Source of the DNA: Paralithodes platypus
Lineage: Eukaryota; Arthropoda; Malacostraca; Decapoda; Lithodidae
NCBI GenBank assembly: GCA_032716605.1
Contig: CM064545.1
Location: 14,173,903 to 14,237,902, forward strand
Length of the DNA: 64,000 bases
Reading direction: 5' to 3'
In this document: one piece after another, positions 44,260 through 53,468 of the stretch
Numbering within the stretch: position 1 is the first letter of the stretch
Layout: the number at the start of each line of letters is the position of its first letter
The notes under the pieces: model-generated
Databases searched by the model: none
What the model saw: the letters and a program-made list of their open reading frames with translations, nothing else
Told to the model about the DNA's origin: nothing
Position numbers and translations under genes: made by a program

Positions 44260-46216
44260 TCTTACAGTTTCTTACAGTAGATCTTCTGGAAAAATGCAAA
44301 CTAGGCCTGTGTATCCAGCTCAGTACCAGTACTTGCACTGCTGCGGTCGTTCACGTTGTTGTTGTTGTTGTTCCCCAAGCTGCCTGGCCGAACAGCCCCA
44401 AGTCCCCGAGCAATTCCAAGGCCATAACCGAGCGCCCCCACAGAACCCTCCCTGCCGACCACGATAAAGCCTGGGTGACCGAAGCCACTCCATGGCGGGG
44501 AGCTGAGGAGGGTGCGGAAACGCCCGGGAAACCAAAGCCCCACCCAGGGCCCTGTGCCCCTCAGCAATTATGAGGAGAAAGTTGAGGGGCAAGGGAAAAA
44601 TATGACGCTTTGGCTTCCAATCTTGGTAGATTGGGAGGTCAATCCACGGAAGAGACGCCGTCACTCGAGATCTAGAAAATATATAAGTTAAAGGAACAGT
44701 CAGAGTAAGCTATGGGTATGGCAGAGATCGCTCAGTTCTCTCTCTGATAGACCAGCCCATCACCACGGTGTTGGCGGCGGCGGTAGCAGATGCAACATTT
44801 TTACTATTCTGTAATTTTGCTTTATAATCAAACTTCAAATCTTGTCTTCCCCATGCTTTATCAAGATTACTTTCAAACTCCCTTATTGATTCGGAATAGA
44901 CTACATACTGGGGCAGTGCGTTCCACTCATTTACCACTCTAACACAAAATGAGTTCTTTGCCTTCTCAAGCCTATTTCTTTCTTTGTAAATTTTCTTAGT
45001 GTCCTCTCGTTCTTGTTCCCTCCCGCATCAAGAAGATACCTTCACACACATCCTCATCATACTTTCCTGACACTATCTTAAAAGTCTCTATCATATCCCC
45101 TCTCTTTCTCCTATATGCCAGTGTCGGAAGCCCCAGTGTCCTCAACCTCTGCTCATAGCCCGCGTTCTTCAACGTTGGTACTAGCTTGCTAGTTCTCCTC
45201 TGCACTTTCTCCACTGCTTCTATATCCTTTACCATATGGAGCCCACACCTGGTTCGCATATTCCAGGTGCGGCCTAACCAGCGCTGTATAGAGATTCCTG
45301 AAGATTTCTTCGTCAAGTGACACAAATGTCCTTATCAGCCCTACAATTCTATTGGCTTTGTTTATCTTTTCCGCTAAATGTTCTGAGAAATTTAACTTAT
45401 TGTCTATCACTACTCTTATATCCTTTTCTGCATTCACTTCCTCCATCGCTTCATACATACTGTATCCTACCTTGTCTATCTTGCTTGTCCCAATCCGCAT
45501 GTACTTGCATTTTTTTGGATGAAAAGGCATTAACCAATGCTCAGACCATCCCTTCATGCCCTCCACACCCACATCTTCCTTACTCCTCACTCTTCTATAC
45601 AGCTTAGTGTCATCCGCATACAGGTATACCTCACTTCCATTAGTTATAGCTTCAGGTAAGTCGTTGATAAATATAACGAACAGTAGTGGTCCCAACACAG
45701 ATCCCTGAGGTACCCCACTTGTAATTTCCCTCCACCCCGTGCCTATTCCATTCACCAGTACCCTGTCTCCGATCTTTCAGGAAGGCTTCTATCCATTTCA
45801 CACATTTCTCCCCTATATTATAGCTTCTAACTTTCTCTATTAACCTTTTATGTGGGACCTTATCGAAGGCCTTCATAAAATCGCAATATACCACGTCTAT
45901 TACATCACCATCCTCTAGAATTTGCATCCAATCATCTACCACCTTAATTAGCTGTAGTACCGTCGACCTCCCCGGCAAGAATCCGAACTGTCTCCCACTG
46001 AAAAGTTGGTTTGATTTCACATGCTCCATTATTCCTTCTCTAATTACCGTTTCCATTAGTTTACACACAACACTTGTCAAACTGACTGGTCTATAATTTC
46101 CTGGGTCATTTCTCTTTCCCTTCTTAAATATAGCTGTTATGTTCGCCTCTCTCCAGTCCATCAGGATTTGTCCTGTATTAAACGATACCTCAAATAACAT
46201 TTTCAACATCTCACCT
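44260..46216 (-). pseudogene. CR1/L2-like LINE (family L-D) inside the DIRS recombinase
   Basis: Reverse-strand RT, 5'-truncated. Motifs on three frames: MDWREANITAIFKKG and NYRPVSLTSVVCKLME (45652-46209), CDFMKAFDKVPHKRL, then after a frameshift near 45765 SGVPQGSVLGPLLFVIFIND and LYADDTKLYRR, then HLEYANQVWAPYG. After a further shift KVQRRTSKLVPTLKN and TLAYRRKRGDMIETFKI, then VNEWNALPQYVV. Its C-terminus is split by a SINE (44355-44767) and ends LDTQA at 44299-44301. It finishes with a CTGTAAGAAA-type repeated tail and is flanked by CCTTAT (44254-44259 and 46217-46222). Confidence 0.88.
44355..44767 (-). mobile_element. SINE S1, 5'-truncated, inside LINE L-D
   Basis: Reverse-strand copy with (GTT)n at 44355-44373. 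A 10 bp near-repeat CACGTTGTTG / CACGGTGTTG (44352-44361, 44764-44773) is its target duplication. The L-D coding frame is open on both sides and rejoins without it, so the SINE is an insertion rather than the LINE's own 3' UTR. Confidence 0.82.
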
Positions 46217-46753
46217 CCTTATGGCTTTGGCTACAGGTAACATGGTGTCTGAGTTGGCGGCGATGAGCAACGAACCTAATTGCCTCAGGTTTGGGAGGCT
46301 TAATGAAAATTTACAAATTGGTCACTCTCCCACGTTCGTTGCAAAGAACAAACATAGCGATCATGTGTTCTCGGAGTTTACGATCCCGGCTCTTAAACGC
46401 GGGCATACACATCATGTCTTATGCCCGGTGCAGGCTTTAATCAAGTTATGAGGGTGTCGCAGCCCCAACAACAGGGAGCCTTGTGGGTCAATAGTACAGG
46501 TACTCGCATCACGAGAACAAAATTGGCTTCTTTGCTCGTAGATGTAATTCATGAAAGTAACCCTGGTGTAGTGGGCAGGGCCCACGACATCAGAAAATGG
46601 GCCGTCTCGTTAAGATTTTTGCAAAATTATTCAATTGATGACATAGCTAACACTAAACTGTGGGCTTTCAATCATACTTTCTTGATGCGGTACCTGTCTG
46701 TGGCTTTGGATAAACCAAAACTGACCTGTGTGGCCTTACATCAGCGGGTCTAG

Positions 46754-47094
46754 TTGGTCTATGTGCTACTAAAATTAAGTTTAATCTTAATGGTGAAAAA
46801 GAAGGGGGGTGCTGGAGAGCTCAAGACCTCTAGACCCTTCGCCGGACTATGTGATAAGGTCACGAGCTGTGATACTTGATAAGTCGAGCTGGTTATACAG
46901 CTCAAAATTTATTTTTATTTTTACAAGATGTCTATCATAGTTGCAACTATAGGATAATAAGTTTAAATAGTACAAAATATATGATATGTACAAACTATTT
47001 TTAAGGACATAAGATATACTCAAATGATTTATTTGTGCCTTTACAATGTTGGACAGGAATAAAAGAATGTTCTTGGAAAACAAATTTATTGAAT
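46754..47094. other. DIRS 3' flank and AT-rich spacer
   Basis: Starts with the probable DIRS 3' region (GGTGCTGGAGAGCTCAAGACC at about 46807), then AT-rich sequence without genes. Confidence 0.4.
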
Positions 47095-47350
47095 CTATCT
47101 ATCTATCTATTGCCTGACGCCGTGATCCCCGAAGGGGTGGCCACGAACGAACCGCCCCCATGCACCCCTGTCCCCAGTCAGTCGACGCCCCTCCCCACAA
47201 CCAGCACCGCCTTCGTTCATGTACTTCCTCACTCCATCCTTCCACCTCTCATTCGGTCTACCTCTCCCTCTCTGTCCCTCCACCTCGCTCTCGTACACCC
47301 TCTTAGTCATTCTCTCGCTTTCCATACGTTCCATATGGCCGAACCATCTT
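47095..47350 (-). pseudogene. RTE-type LINE 3' fragment
   Basis: The last ~240 bp of the RTE ORF on the reverse strand (GRGRPNERWKDGVRKYMN) with a (TATC)n tail at 47096-47110; strongly 5'-truncated. Confidence 0.88.
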
Positions 47351-47432
47351 TAACAGATGTACCTGTATGGTCATTTCAAGCAGATCTTCTTCGAAGTAAC
47401 GCACTGCTTTCTTTAAATTTGTTCTACTTTTA

Positions 47433-47674
47433 TTGCCGTCCGGCTGGCTCAGTTGATAGCGTGCCTGATTCCTATCTTGAAGGTCTCGCGTTCAATCCCC
47501 GCTCAGATTGAATAGTTTTTCTGGGATATAGCCGGCGGTTACCATCTCCCCATGAGCAAGGGGGATGGGTAATGGTCTCTGGTAGACTAAAGAAAGCCAA
47601 GCGCTTGTGAATCCTCGAAGGAGGAGATACGGGCGCTATATAAGTAACCAGAAGATTATTATTATTATTATTAT
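47433..47674 (+). mobile_element. tRNA-derived SINE with (ATT)n tail
   Basis: The head has an A box TGGCTCAGTTGATAGC near 47445 and a B box GCGTTCAATCC near 47488, in tRNA-like spacing. The body ends GGGCGCTATATAAGTAACC and (ATT)n at 47655-47674. GCGCTATATAA followed by an ATT tail is a known style of metazoan SINE/LINE 3' end. The anticodon arm does not pair well. Confidence 0.8.
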
Positions 47675-47792
47675 GTAAACAATAAAGACTTAAGTTTTGT
47701 TCTATGATTCTTTGTCTCTACCTATGGTTGTTTGTTAGTGGTTTCGATATTGTCACAAATGTCCCCCTCCAGTCTTGAGATATCAGGCATAT

Positions 47793-47888
47793 CGTCAATG
47801 ATGGAGGGGCCACTAATAAATTATAGGTTTGAGTCCAGGAGGGAAGAATGAAAACCTAATATTTAGTAGTGGCCCCGAAATCATTGAC
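47793..47888. mobile_element. Foldback MITE (family F2), intact
   Basis: Arms GTCAATGATGGAGGGGCCAC and GTGGCCCCGAAATCATTGAC are inverted and extend into TAATAAAT/ATTTAGTA. It serves as the empty-site form of the interrupted copy at 50731-51283. Confidence 0.78.
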
Positions 47889-47921
<33 letters not shown>

Positions 47922-48172
47922 TTTATTCAGTTAGCAATTTACAGAGTTGGTACCACATAGTATGTTACAAATATGACATGTACCAGCCTTGCATAATTCC
48001 AACTAAGGATAGCCCAATAAGGCCGTTAGGCGTATGGGCCCTCCCTTCCATCCCCTTCCCATTCGTTTGATGTCTTGAGTTTAATCTTGATATATCATTG
48101 AAGAAGGTATGGCAACGCTTGGTTCAGCGTCTCAGCTAGAATCCACAAAAGACATCCACGAGCTGGAAAGCC
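47889..48172. repeat. (ATA)n microsatellite and short unassigned tail
   Basis: About 12 ATA units at 47888-47922, then ATATTTATTCAGTTAGC and unassigned sequence that may be an antisense SINE whose tail is the microsatellite. Confidence 0.55.
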
Positions 48173-48176
48173 TTAA

Positions 48177-48647
48177 CCCCTCAGACCCGGTTGGGCTCTG
48201 AGGCATCCATAAAAAACACCCCCGTGGAACCCGGAAGGGTGCTGAGGCTCCGGCAGCTTGAAAGCCTGTAAGCTTGGTGTGCGAGGCGTCGGTCCGACGC
48301 ATGTAAACAACAGCCGGCTGGACCGACGCCGCGCATTTCCGACCACAAGAAGGAGAGCGTCGCTTGTTCGTGTGTGCCTGTATGTTATTGTTAAGTAGTG
48401 AAAAGTAGTGTAAAGTGGCTGATTTTGCCACAAAGTTATCTCCACGGAAATCGTCATCACAACTGAACCAGTTGACTTAGAGATCTCTACTCAACGCCAT
48501 TCTACAGGTACGAAACACATCTACGCTTGGGGATGCGCGGGAATGCGGAAGCAGTCAGAATAACAAAGATACGGTAGCCTAGGCGTAGACGTTTTTCGGC
48601 CAAAACCCCCAGGTTTCGCTATGGAATACATAGCCGGGTCTGATGGG
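48177..48647 (-). mobile_element. piggyBac-type TTAA MITE (P1)
   Basis: 471 bp between TTAA at 48173-48176 and 48648-48651, antisense relative to the copy at 43767. Ends CCCCTCAGACCCGG and CCGGGTCTGATGGG. Confidence 0.92.
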
Positions 48648-48671
48648 TTAATATAACATATTTTAAGTTAA

Positions 48672-49138
48672 CCCTCCCGCCCCGGCTACGCATTACATAA
48701 ATATTCCCCGAAATCCGGGTGTTTTGGCCGAAAAACGTCTAGGCTAGGCTACCGTATCATTGTTATGCTGACTGCTTCCCGCATTCCCGCACATCCCCAA
48801 GCGTAGCTGTGTTATTTACCTGTAGAATGGCAATAAGTAGAGCTCTCTAAGTCAAGTGCTTGATTTGTGATGATGATTTCATTGGAGATAACTTTATGGC
48901 CAAAACAGCCACTTTACACTACTTTTCGATACTTAACAATAACATACAGGCACACACGAACAAGCGACGCTCTCCTTCTTGTGGGGCGTCGGTCCAGCCG
49001 GCTGTTGTTTACATGCGTCGGACCGACGCCTCGCATACGAAGCTCACAGGCTTTCAAGCAATGGTACAATGTTGTACCACCCGGGTTCCTGGGGGCAAAA
49101 CATAATGGTACACACGTGTACCACCCGGGGTTGAAGGG
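48672..49138 (+). mobile_element. piggyBac-type TTAA MITE (P1)
   Basis: 467 bp between TTAA at 48668-48671 and 49139-49142, starting CCCTCCCGCCCCGG. It lies 16 bp from the previous copy in opposite orientation. Its right TTAA is also the left TTAA of the next element. Confidence 0.9.
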
Positions 49139-49142
49139 TTAA

Positions 49143-50549
49143 GGGGAGGCTGAACCCTGCACTGAGCCCAGACATCAACATTTCTAATTATTGTGTTCTT
49201 GTTCTATAATGCTTCTTTCAACATAGGAGAATAGCATAGGAAGGAACAAAAAAACATATCGCATCCATAACCCCCCGGGCCAGGGGTTCGACCTCGACCC
49301 CCGAAAAACGTTTTTTTTTTCTTTCAGCCACCCAAATTTTTGTTTTGTGTCTGTAGTCTAAAGGGCTGCTGTAAGCAATAGAAATTATCATATGAGGGCA
49401 TAAACACCCATATGATATCCCTAGGGCCCCCTTGGGGGGGCCCCAAAATCATGGATTTTGGTAAATATTCTGTTCAACAAATCAGTGAAGCCAACCCCCT
49501 GACGAAAATTTTGGTTAGTTTGCCATAAATCTCGATCTTCTATGTGCGCGCTATGATAGAAAATGGAAGCTAAGGAGGACAAACTATTTTCTCTGCCCCA
49601 AAAATAATTTTGAGTGATGAAAATCTATGAATTTGTGTGGTTTGCTATCATTTTTTTGCACTTACGAGTCCATCTATATTTTTATTTATTGCTCAAATGT
49701 ATTCCCCTTCTAAATAGAGTACATAGGGGTACATAGGAACGCCTGTACGTTTAAATAAATGCCGATTTGCCGAAAATGTCTGAGTTTTTACCTTTTTGGA
49801 GTCAAATCAGCTGTAACCCAAACATAATAATGTAATATATTTATTTCAGCACTTTCTATTATTCAATAGGGGTATATTTAAACGCTACATTGTAGGGGAT
49901 GCTTGTACTCTATGCCATGCAAAAATTTCGGGAAATTTGAAAATTTTTGAGTGACTAGACGATTTTACGAAAGTGCAATGACATTTTGCGCTCGCGCGCG
50001 CACATAGAGATCAGATTTTTTCAGCGAGTCTTAACCCTTGTCTAGCAGGGGGTTTTGGGCTTATTTGGGCATATTCAGGCCCTCCTGCATGATAAATCAA
50101 GTATCTGCATGAAAAAAAAAAAAAATTTAGCAAAAAACTAGGCGCTAAAAGCTTCAAAATGAGACCAGAACGAGTTACGTAGCACTCGTGGTTCTCATAC
50201 AGTGATACCAGTAACATGGGAGTTTAGCGTATAGCGGCATATTTTTCCCAGCTATGCTCACTACAGGCTATACTGCCGGCTCTCGAGAACACAGGGAACA
50301 TGAGTTAATGGGCGGCGGTAAGCCCTGGGAGTCGGCTGTCTGGCCCGCTGTGCAAGTTTTGGCCATTTGCACTCGATTTTAACCCTTAAAAGCCTTAATA
50401 ATGCTCCTAACTTGCTGCAAATTGGAACCGGACTGAAGTCCGACCCCGATCTTTAAGGGTTAATATTACCATATGTAATAAGATGGTATAATGCCAGAAA
50501 CACTATCTCTTATACAGGCTGACTTGGGGGTCAAGACTTCAGCCTCCCC
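49143..50549. mobile_element. 1.4 kb non-autonomous piggyBac-like element (family P2)
   Basis: Inverted ends GGGGAGGCTGAA and TTCAGCCTCCCC, each next to TTAA (49139-49142 and 50550-50553). The interior is 1407 bp with no ORF above 70 codons, AT-rich and full of T/A runs. The ends differ from family P1. Confidence 0.75.
50383..50459. repeat. 77 bp TTAA-flanked mini-hairpin inside P2
   Basis: CCCTTAAA at 50383 and TTTAAGGG at 50452 are inverted, with TTAA outside both (50379-50382, 50460-50463). Possibly an extreme deletion derivative, or chance. Confidence 0.4.
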
Positions 50550-50730
50550 TTAATTTTATTTTTTTATTTTTTACGAAGTTTTTTCGTAGTGAGTACCCAA
50601 TCATAAAGACGATTCCATATGAGAATTAGCGTTACACTTATGATGTTAGGACTCTTTCCCCTGTGGCGGGTGTTTCAAACATGTGGACGGCGGGTGCTTG
50701 AAAGGGGACTATTATACGAATAGGCATATC

Positions 50731-51283
50731 GTCAATGATTTCGGGGCCACTACTAAATATTAGGTTTTCATTCTTCCCTCTGGAACTCAAACCTATACAG
50801 TAATTTGGGCAGTATGGTGAGTAAAGATGGGAGTATTCATCTACAGGTATTTGTAGTTTACAGGAATTGAGCTACGCTCGTGTTGTCCTGTCTCAGTTTC
50901 TGTTGACTACCCAGTTTACTTTTAAAGTCGTGGATATTTCTTGCTTCTACAAACTCCGCATTTAAGTTATTCCACCTATCTATCGTTCTATACGGAAAGC
51001 TAAAGTTTTTCACATTGGACTTGCACCTCTCCTTCCTTATTTTATACATATGCCCTCTGGTTCTTCCATTATCCAGCCTGATAAAATCCTCCTTGTCGAG
51101 TCTCTCGAAACCTCATGCATCTATACATTGCTATCAGTCTCCTCGAACTCTTCTCTCCTCTAGCGTCGGAAGCACTGGTCTTTCTAATCTTTCAGGGTAT
51201 TGTAGGTTAATTAGTTCTGGGATCAGTTTGGTTGCTATTCGTTGTACAGTACTTAATTTATTAGTGGCCCCTCCATCATTGAC
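50731..51283. mobile_element. Foldback MITE F2, interrupted by a LINE
   Basis: An inverted-orientation copy of 47793-47888: GTCAATGATTTCGGGGCCAC at 50731, and TAGTGGCCCCTCCATCATTGAC ending at 51283. The interior is opened by the LINE at 50803-51244. Confidence 0.78.
50803..51244 (-). pseudogene. CR1/L2-like LINE L-C, 3' end copy
   Basis: Reverse-strand 3' part of L-C (PERLERPVLPTLEERRVRGD; YKIRKERCKSNVKNF, ARNIHDFKSKLGSQQ). A 7 bp repeat TACAGTA lies at 50796-50802 and 51245-51251. The 3' end carries ~40 bp of antisense RTE (TTTGGGCAGTATGGTGAGTA at 50805) inside the target duplication. A one-base loss near 51137 breaks the frame. Confidence 0.82.
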
Positions 51284-52510
51284 GATTATGCCTATTACAT
51301 AAGGCACCCTCTTCAAACACTCATTTACCGTAGTTTGAATCTACCGCGCAGAGCATACAAAATTGAGGAGCCTTCATCATGAGCGCACGCAACCTCACTC
51401 ATGGTTCGTAATTATGAAATTGGGTACTCACTACGAAAAAACTTTGTAAAAAAAAAAAAAAAATAAATAAACAAAAAAAAAAATAACTATTCATAAGCTT
51501 TCCATAACTTCGTGGATGTACTTGTGTGGATCTTTGACCAGACGCTGACTTCAGGCGTCATTCTTCCTTCTCTACTCTGCGCTCAACCTGCCCTGACGTG
51601 TCTCCCCACGCTCCGCTCGTTCCGCATTTGCTGCGTCCCTAGTGAGTTTTTTCTCATTTGTTTACTCTGGGATGTAGCGAGTAAGGTTAGGATATGCGTA
51701 GCAGGGGTGTCATGGGCGGGCTGCCCGCAGTTCAGTGTATTTTGGGTCGTGTGTTTGGGACGCCTATTTCGGGCGTACCCTCGTGGTCCCGGGGTGGACG
51801 CGTGTAACGTTTTCGCGGTTTAGCTAGCCTAGTTGTTTAGTTGGCTTTAACTATGCGTGATTAGGCTTCTTTTTATCTTTCTGATGAAGTTGCCTTATTT
51901 ATTTGTTTTCTGACGTTCCTAGCGTATTTTTCTTCACTTAGTGAAGTTTTTTCTAGGTCCCGTGTCAGTGCTTCCCTCTCCCGGGTATATTTCTTCGAGG
52001 TGTGTTGGCTGCTGTTCCTGTTGTGATAATATTCAGTGCTTTTTGTTTTATTACCACATGTTTAAGCGATACTCCGTCTGCTTAGGCCTAGCCAGTCTCT
52101 CGTAGCTTTTTTACATGTACAAGTGTTATTGATTTATTGTATAAATATGTACTACTGTGTCATGTGTGTTCTGGATAAGTTGTGTACAGTATTGGCTTAT
52201 TCCAGGCACTATCCTCCGATTGCATCTGGTTGGTGTGGGTTACCGTTTCCGGCGGGTTTTCTCGATTACTCCGTGAAAACCCGGCTGGTTCTCAGATTGC
52301 GTCTGGTGGGTGGGGGTTGCCTTTTCCGGCGGGTTTTCTCGATTGCACCGAGAAAATCCGGCTGGTTGCCGAGTTTTAATCACGCGTGGTTAAAATAGGC
52401 TAGTTTCCCCCGGCGAGTGGTGGCTTGAGGGCTCTCCAGAACTGCGTCTCTGTAGTGGGGCCTGTGTTCAGGCTTACTATGTGTTTCCCGGCGGAAGGGC
52501 GTTACCCGGT
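51284..52510. other. Unassigned, possibly 5' part of a second DIRS-like or other retroelement
   Basis: A-rich run at 51448-51484, then a mixed sequence with 60-100 codon open stretches that carry no motif. It holds the tandem repeat 52216-52370. The leader shared with the DIRS element lies farther on, at 53367. Confidence 0.35.
52216..52370. repeat. ~78 bp tandem repeat, two units
   Basis: ATTGC(A/G)TCTGGTTGGTG / GGTGGGTG followed by TTTTCCGGCGGGTTTTCTCG and a short hairpin (CCGTGAAAACCCGG; CCGAGAAAATCCGG). The second unit starts near 52294. Confidence 0.8.
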
Positions 52511-52520
52511 TCAACTAGGG

Positions 52521-52523
<3 letters not shown>

Positions 52524-52551
<28 letters not shown>

Positions 52552-52802
52552 TTCCCCAAGCTGCCTGGCCGAACAGCCCCAAGGCCCCGAGCAAGGCCAA
52601 GGCCATAACCGAGCGCCCCCACAGAACCCCCCCCCGCCGACCACAATAAAGCCTGGGTGACCGAAGCCACTCCATGGCGGGGAGCTGAGGAGGGTGCGGA
52701 AACGCCCGGGAAACCAAAGCCCCACCCAGGGCCCTGTGCCCCTCAGCAATTATGAAGAGAAAGTTGAGGGGCAAAGGAAAGATGTGACGCTTTGGCTTCC
52801 AA
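52524..52802 (-). mobile_element. SINE S1, 5'-truncated
   Basis: Reverse-strand copy with (GTT)n at 52521-52550. A 13 bp target duplication TCAACTAGGGGTT lies at 52511-52523 and 52803-52815. Confidence 0.9.
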
Positions 52803-52815
52803 TCAACTAGGGGTT

Positions 52816-53468
52816 CATGCGGACACCTGTTGACGATAGTTTTTCCCGGTTTTGCAAAGCCGTTGAAAAACTGGGCTGTGTTGTTTTGAGTAGTCTTTCA
52901 ACCCCGGCGATCTTTTGCAAAGAAGTGGGGATAGGAACAATTGGGGTTAACTTTTCTATTATTTTTCACCTGGCGGTTGAACCTCGGGAGGGTGGGAATC
53001 ACGGATTTGCAATTCGGTAGGATTAGCCAAACAATTGAGGGATACATTTAGGTATCAAGACATTCAACTCACGGCGATCTAATGATTAAGATGGGCTTAA
53101 CCTGGCTAACTGCGTTATAATAAGGAGGCCGGCGTCTTAGTATGGGTTCCCGGTGAACGTTATATCACAGGGAAGACTGCGTCACTTATAAAGAACTGCT
53201 CATCTTTATATCATGTCTGAGTATATTCTTAAATCTTTTGGACACGTAAAGTTATTTACAAATCTTTACATATGAACCTACAGGGTAACGAGAGGTAATG
53301 GTGGGGTATTACGTCTCGTTGCCCGGCGGTTCATTAACACTTGTGTTAGAACATTGTGGGGTAACCTTATGAGCATTAATTCCTGGAAATTTTATTTTTT
53401 CCAGGGCGGAGTTCCGGCGGGTCCACAGAGGACCGGGTGAGGCCCGGGGGGAGTTAGCTTTTAACCAG
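52816..53468 (+). other. Leader-like sequence of a truncated DIRS-like copy
   Basis: TTATGAGCATTAATTCCTGG at 53367 and the GGGGGAGTTAGCTTTTAACC stretch parallel 30724-30840, just upstream of the DIRS gag. The gypsy LTR at 53469 cuts it off. The rest has no recognised feature. Confidence 0.45.

Larger units (their letters stand above)
42361..46753 (+). pseudogene. DIRS tyrosine recombinase split by three insertions
   Basis: Pieces: 42361-42540 (RRQYQSHWKTFSQ, then frameshift near 42478), 43510-43766 (LDYLFEQQRLSVVTLKNHLS), 44237-44259 (KKAMFL) and 46217-46753. Between them lie a pogo-type MITE, a TTAA MITE and a LINE; each junction rejoins the coding line when the insertion is ignored. In the catalytic domain the first Arg of HRVSEL is Met (NMVSELAAM). 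HDIRKWAVSLRF keeps the HxxR box, and FLMRYLSVAL the likely Tyr. A one-base shift near 46446 separates the two last frames. The stop at 46751-46753 ends the element's coding part. Confidence 0.85.
30717..46760 (+). mobile_element. DIRS-like tyrosine-recombinase retroelement, heavily nested
   Basis: Coding blocks in order are gag-like (30841-34015), RT (34701-35276), RNase H (41283-42390) and tyrosine recombinase (42361-46753), the set and order of DIRS elements. YLDDWLV in RT and the RNase H with PQVDLFASKEN are diagnostic. About 10 kb of the span is later insertion: an RTE fragment, three MITEs, a 6 kb composite block and a LINE with its own SINE. The leader TATGAGCATTGATTCCTGG at about 30727 is shared with 53367, marking a second, truncated copy. 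Terminal repeats were not located. Confidence 0.85.

Noticed and set aside
44260..44770. SINE S1 body as the 3' UTR of LINE L-D
   Set aside because: The L-D coding frame resumes after the SINE, and a 10 bp near-duplication flanks it, so it is an insertion.
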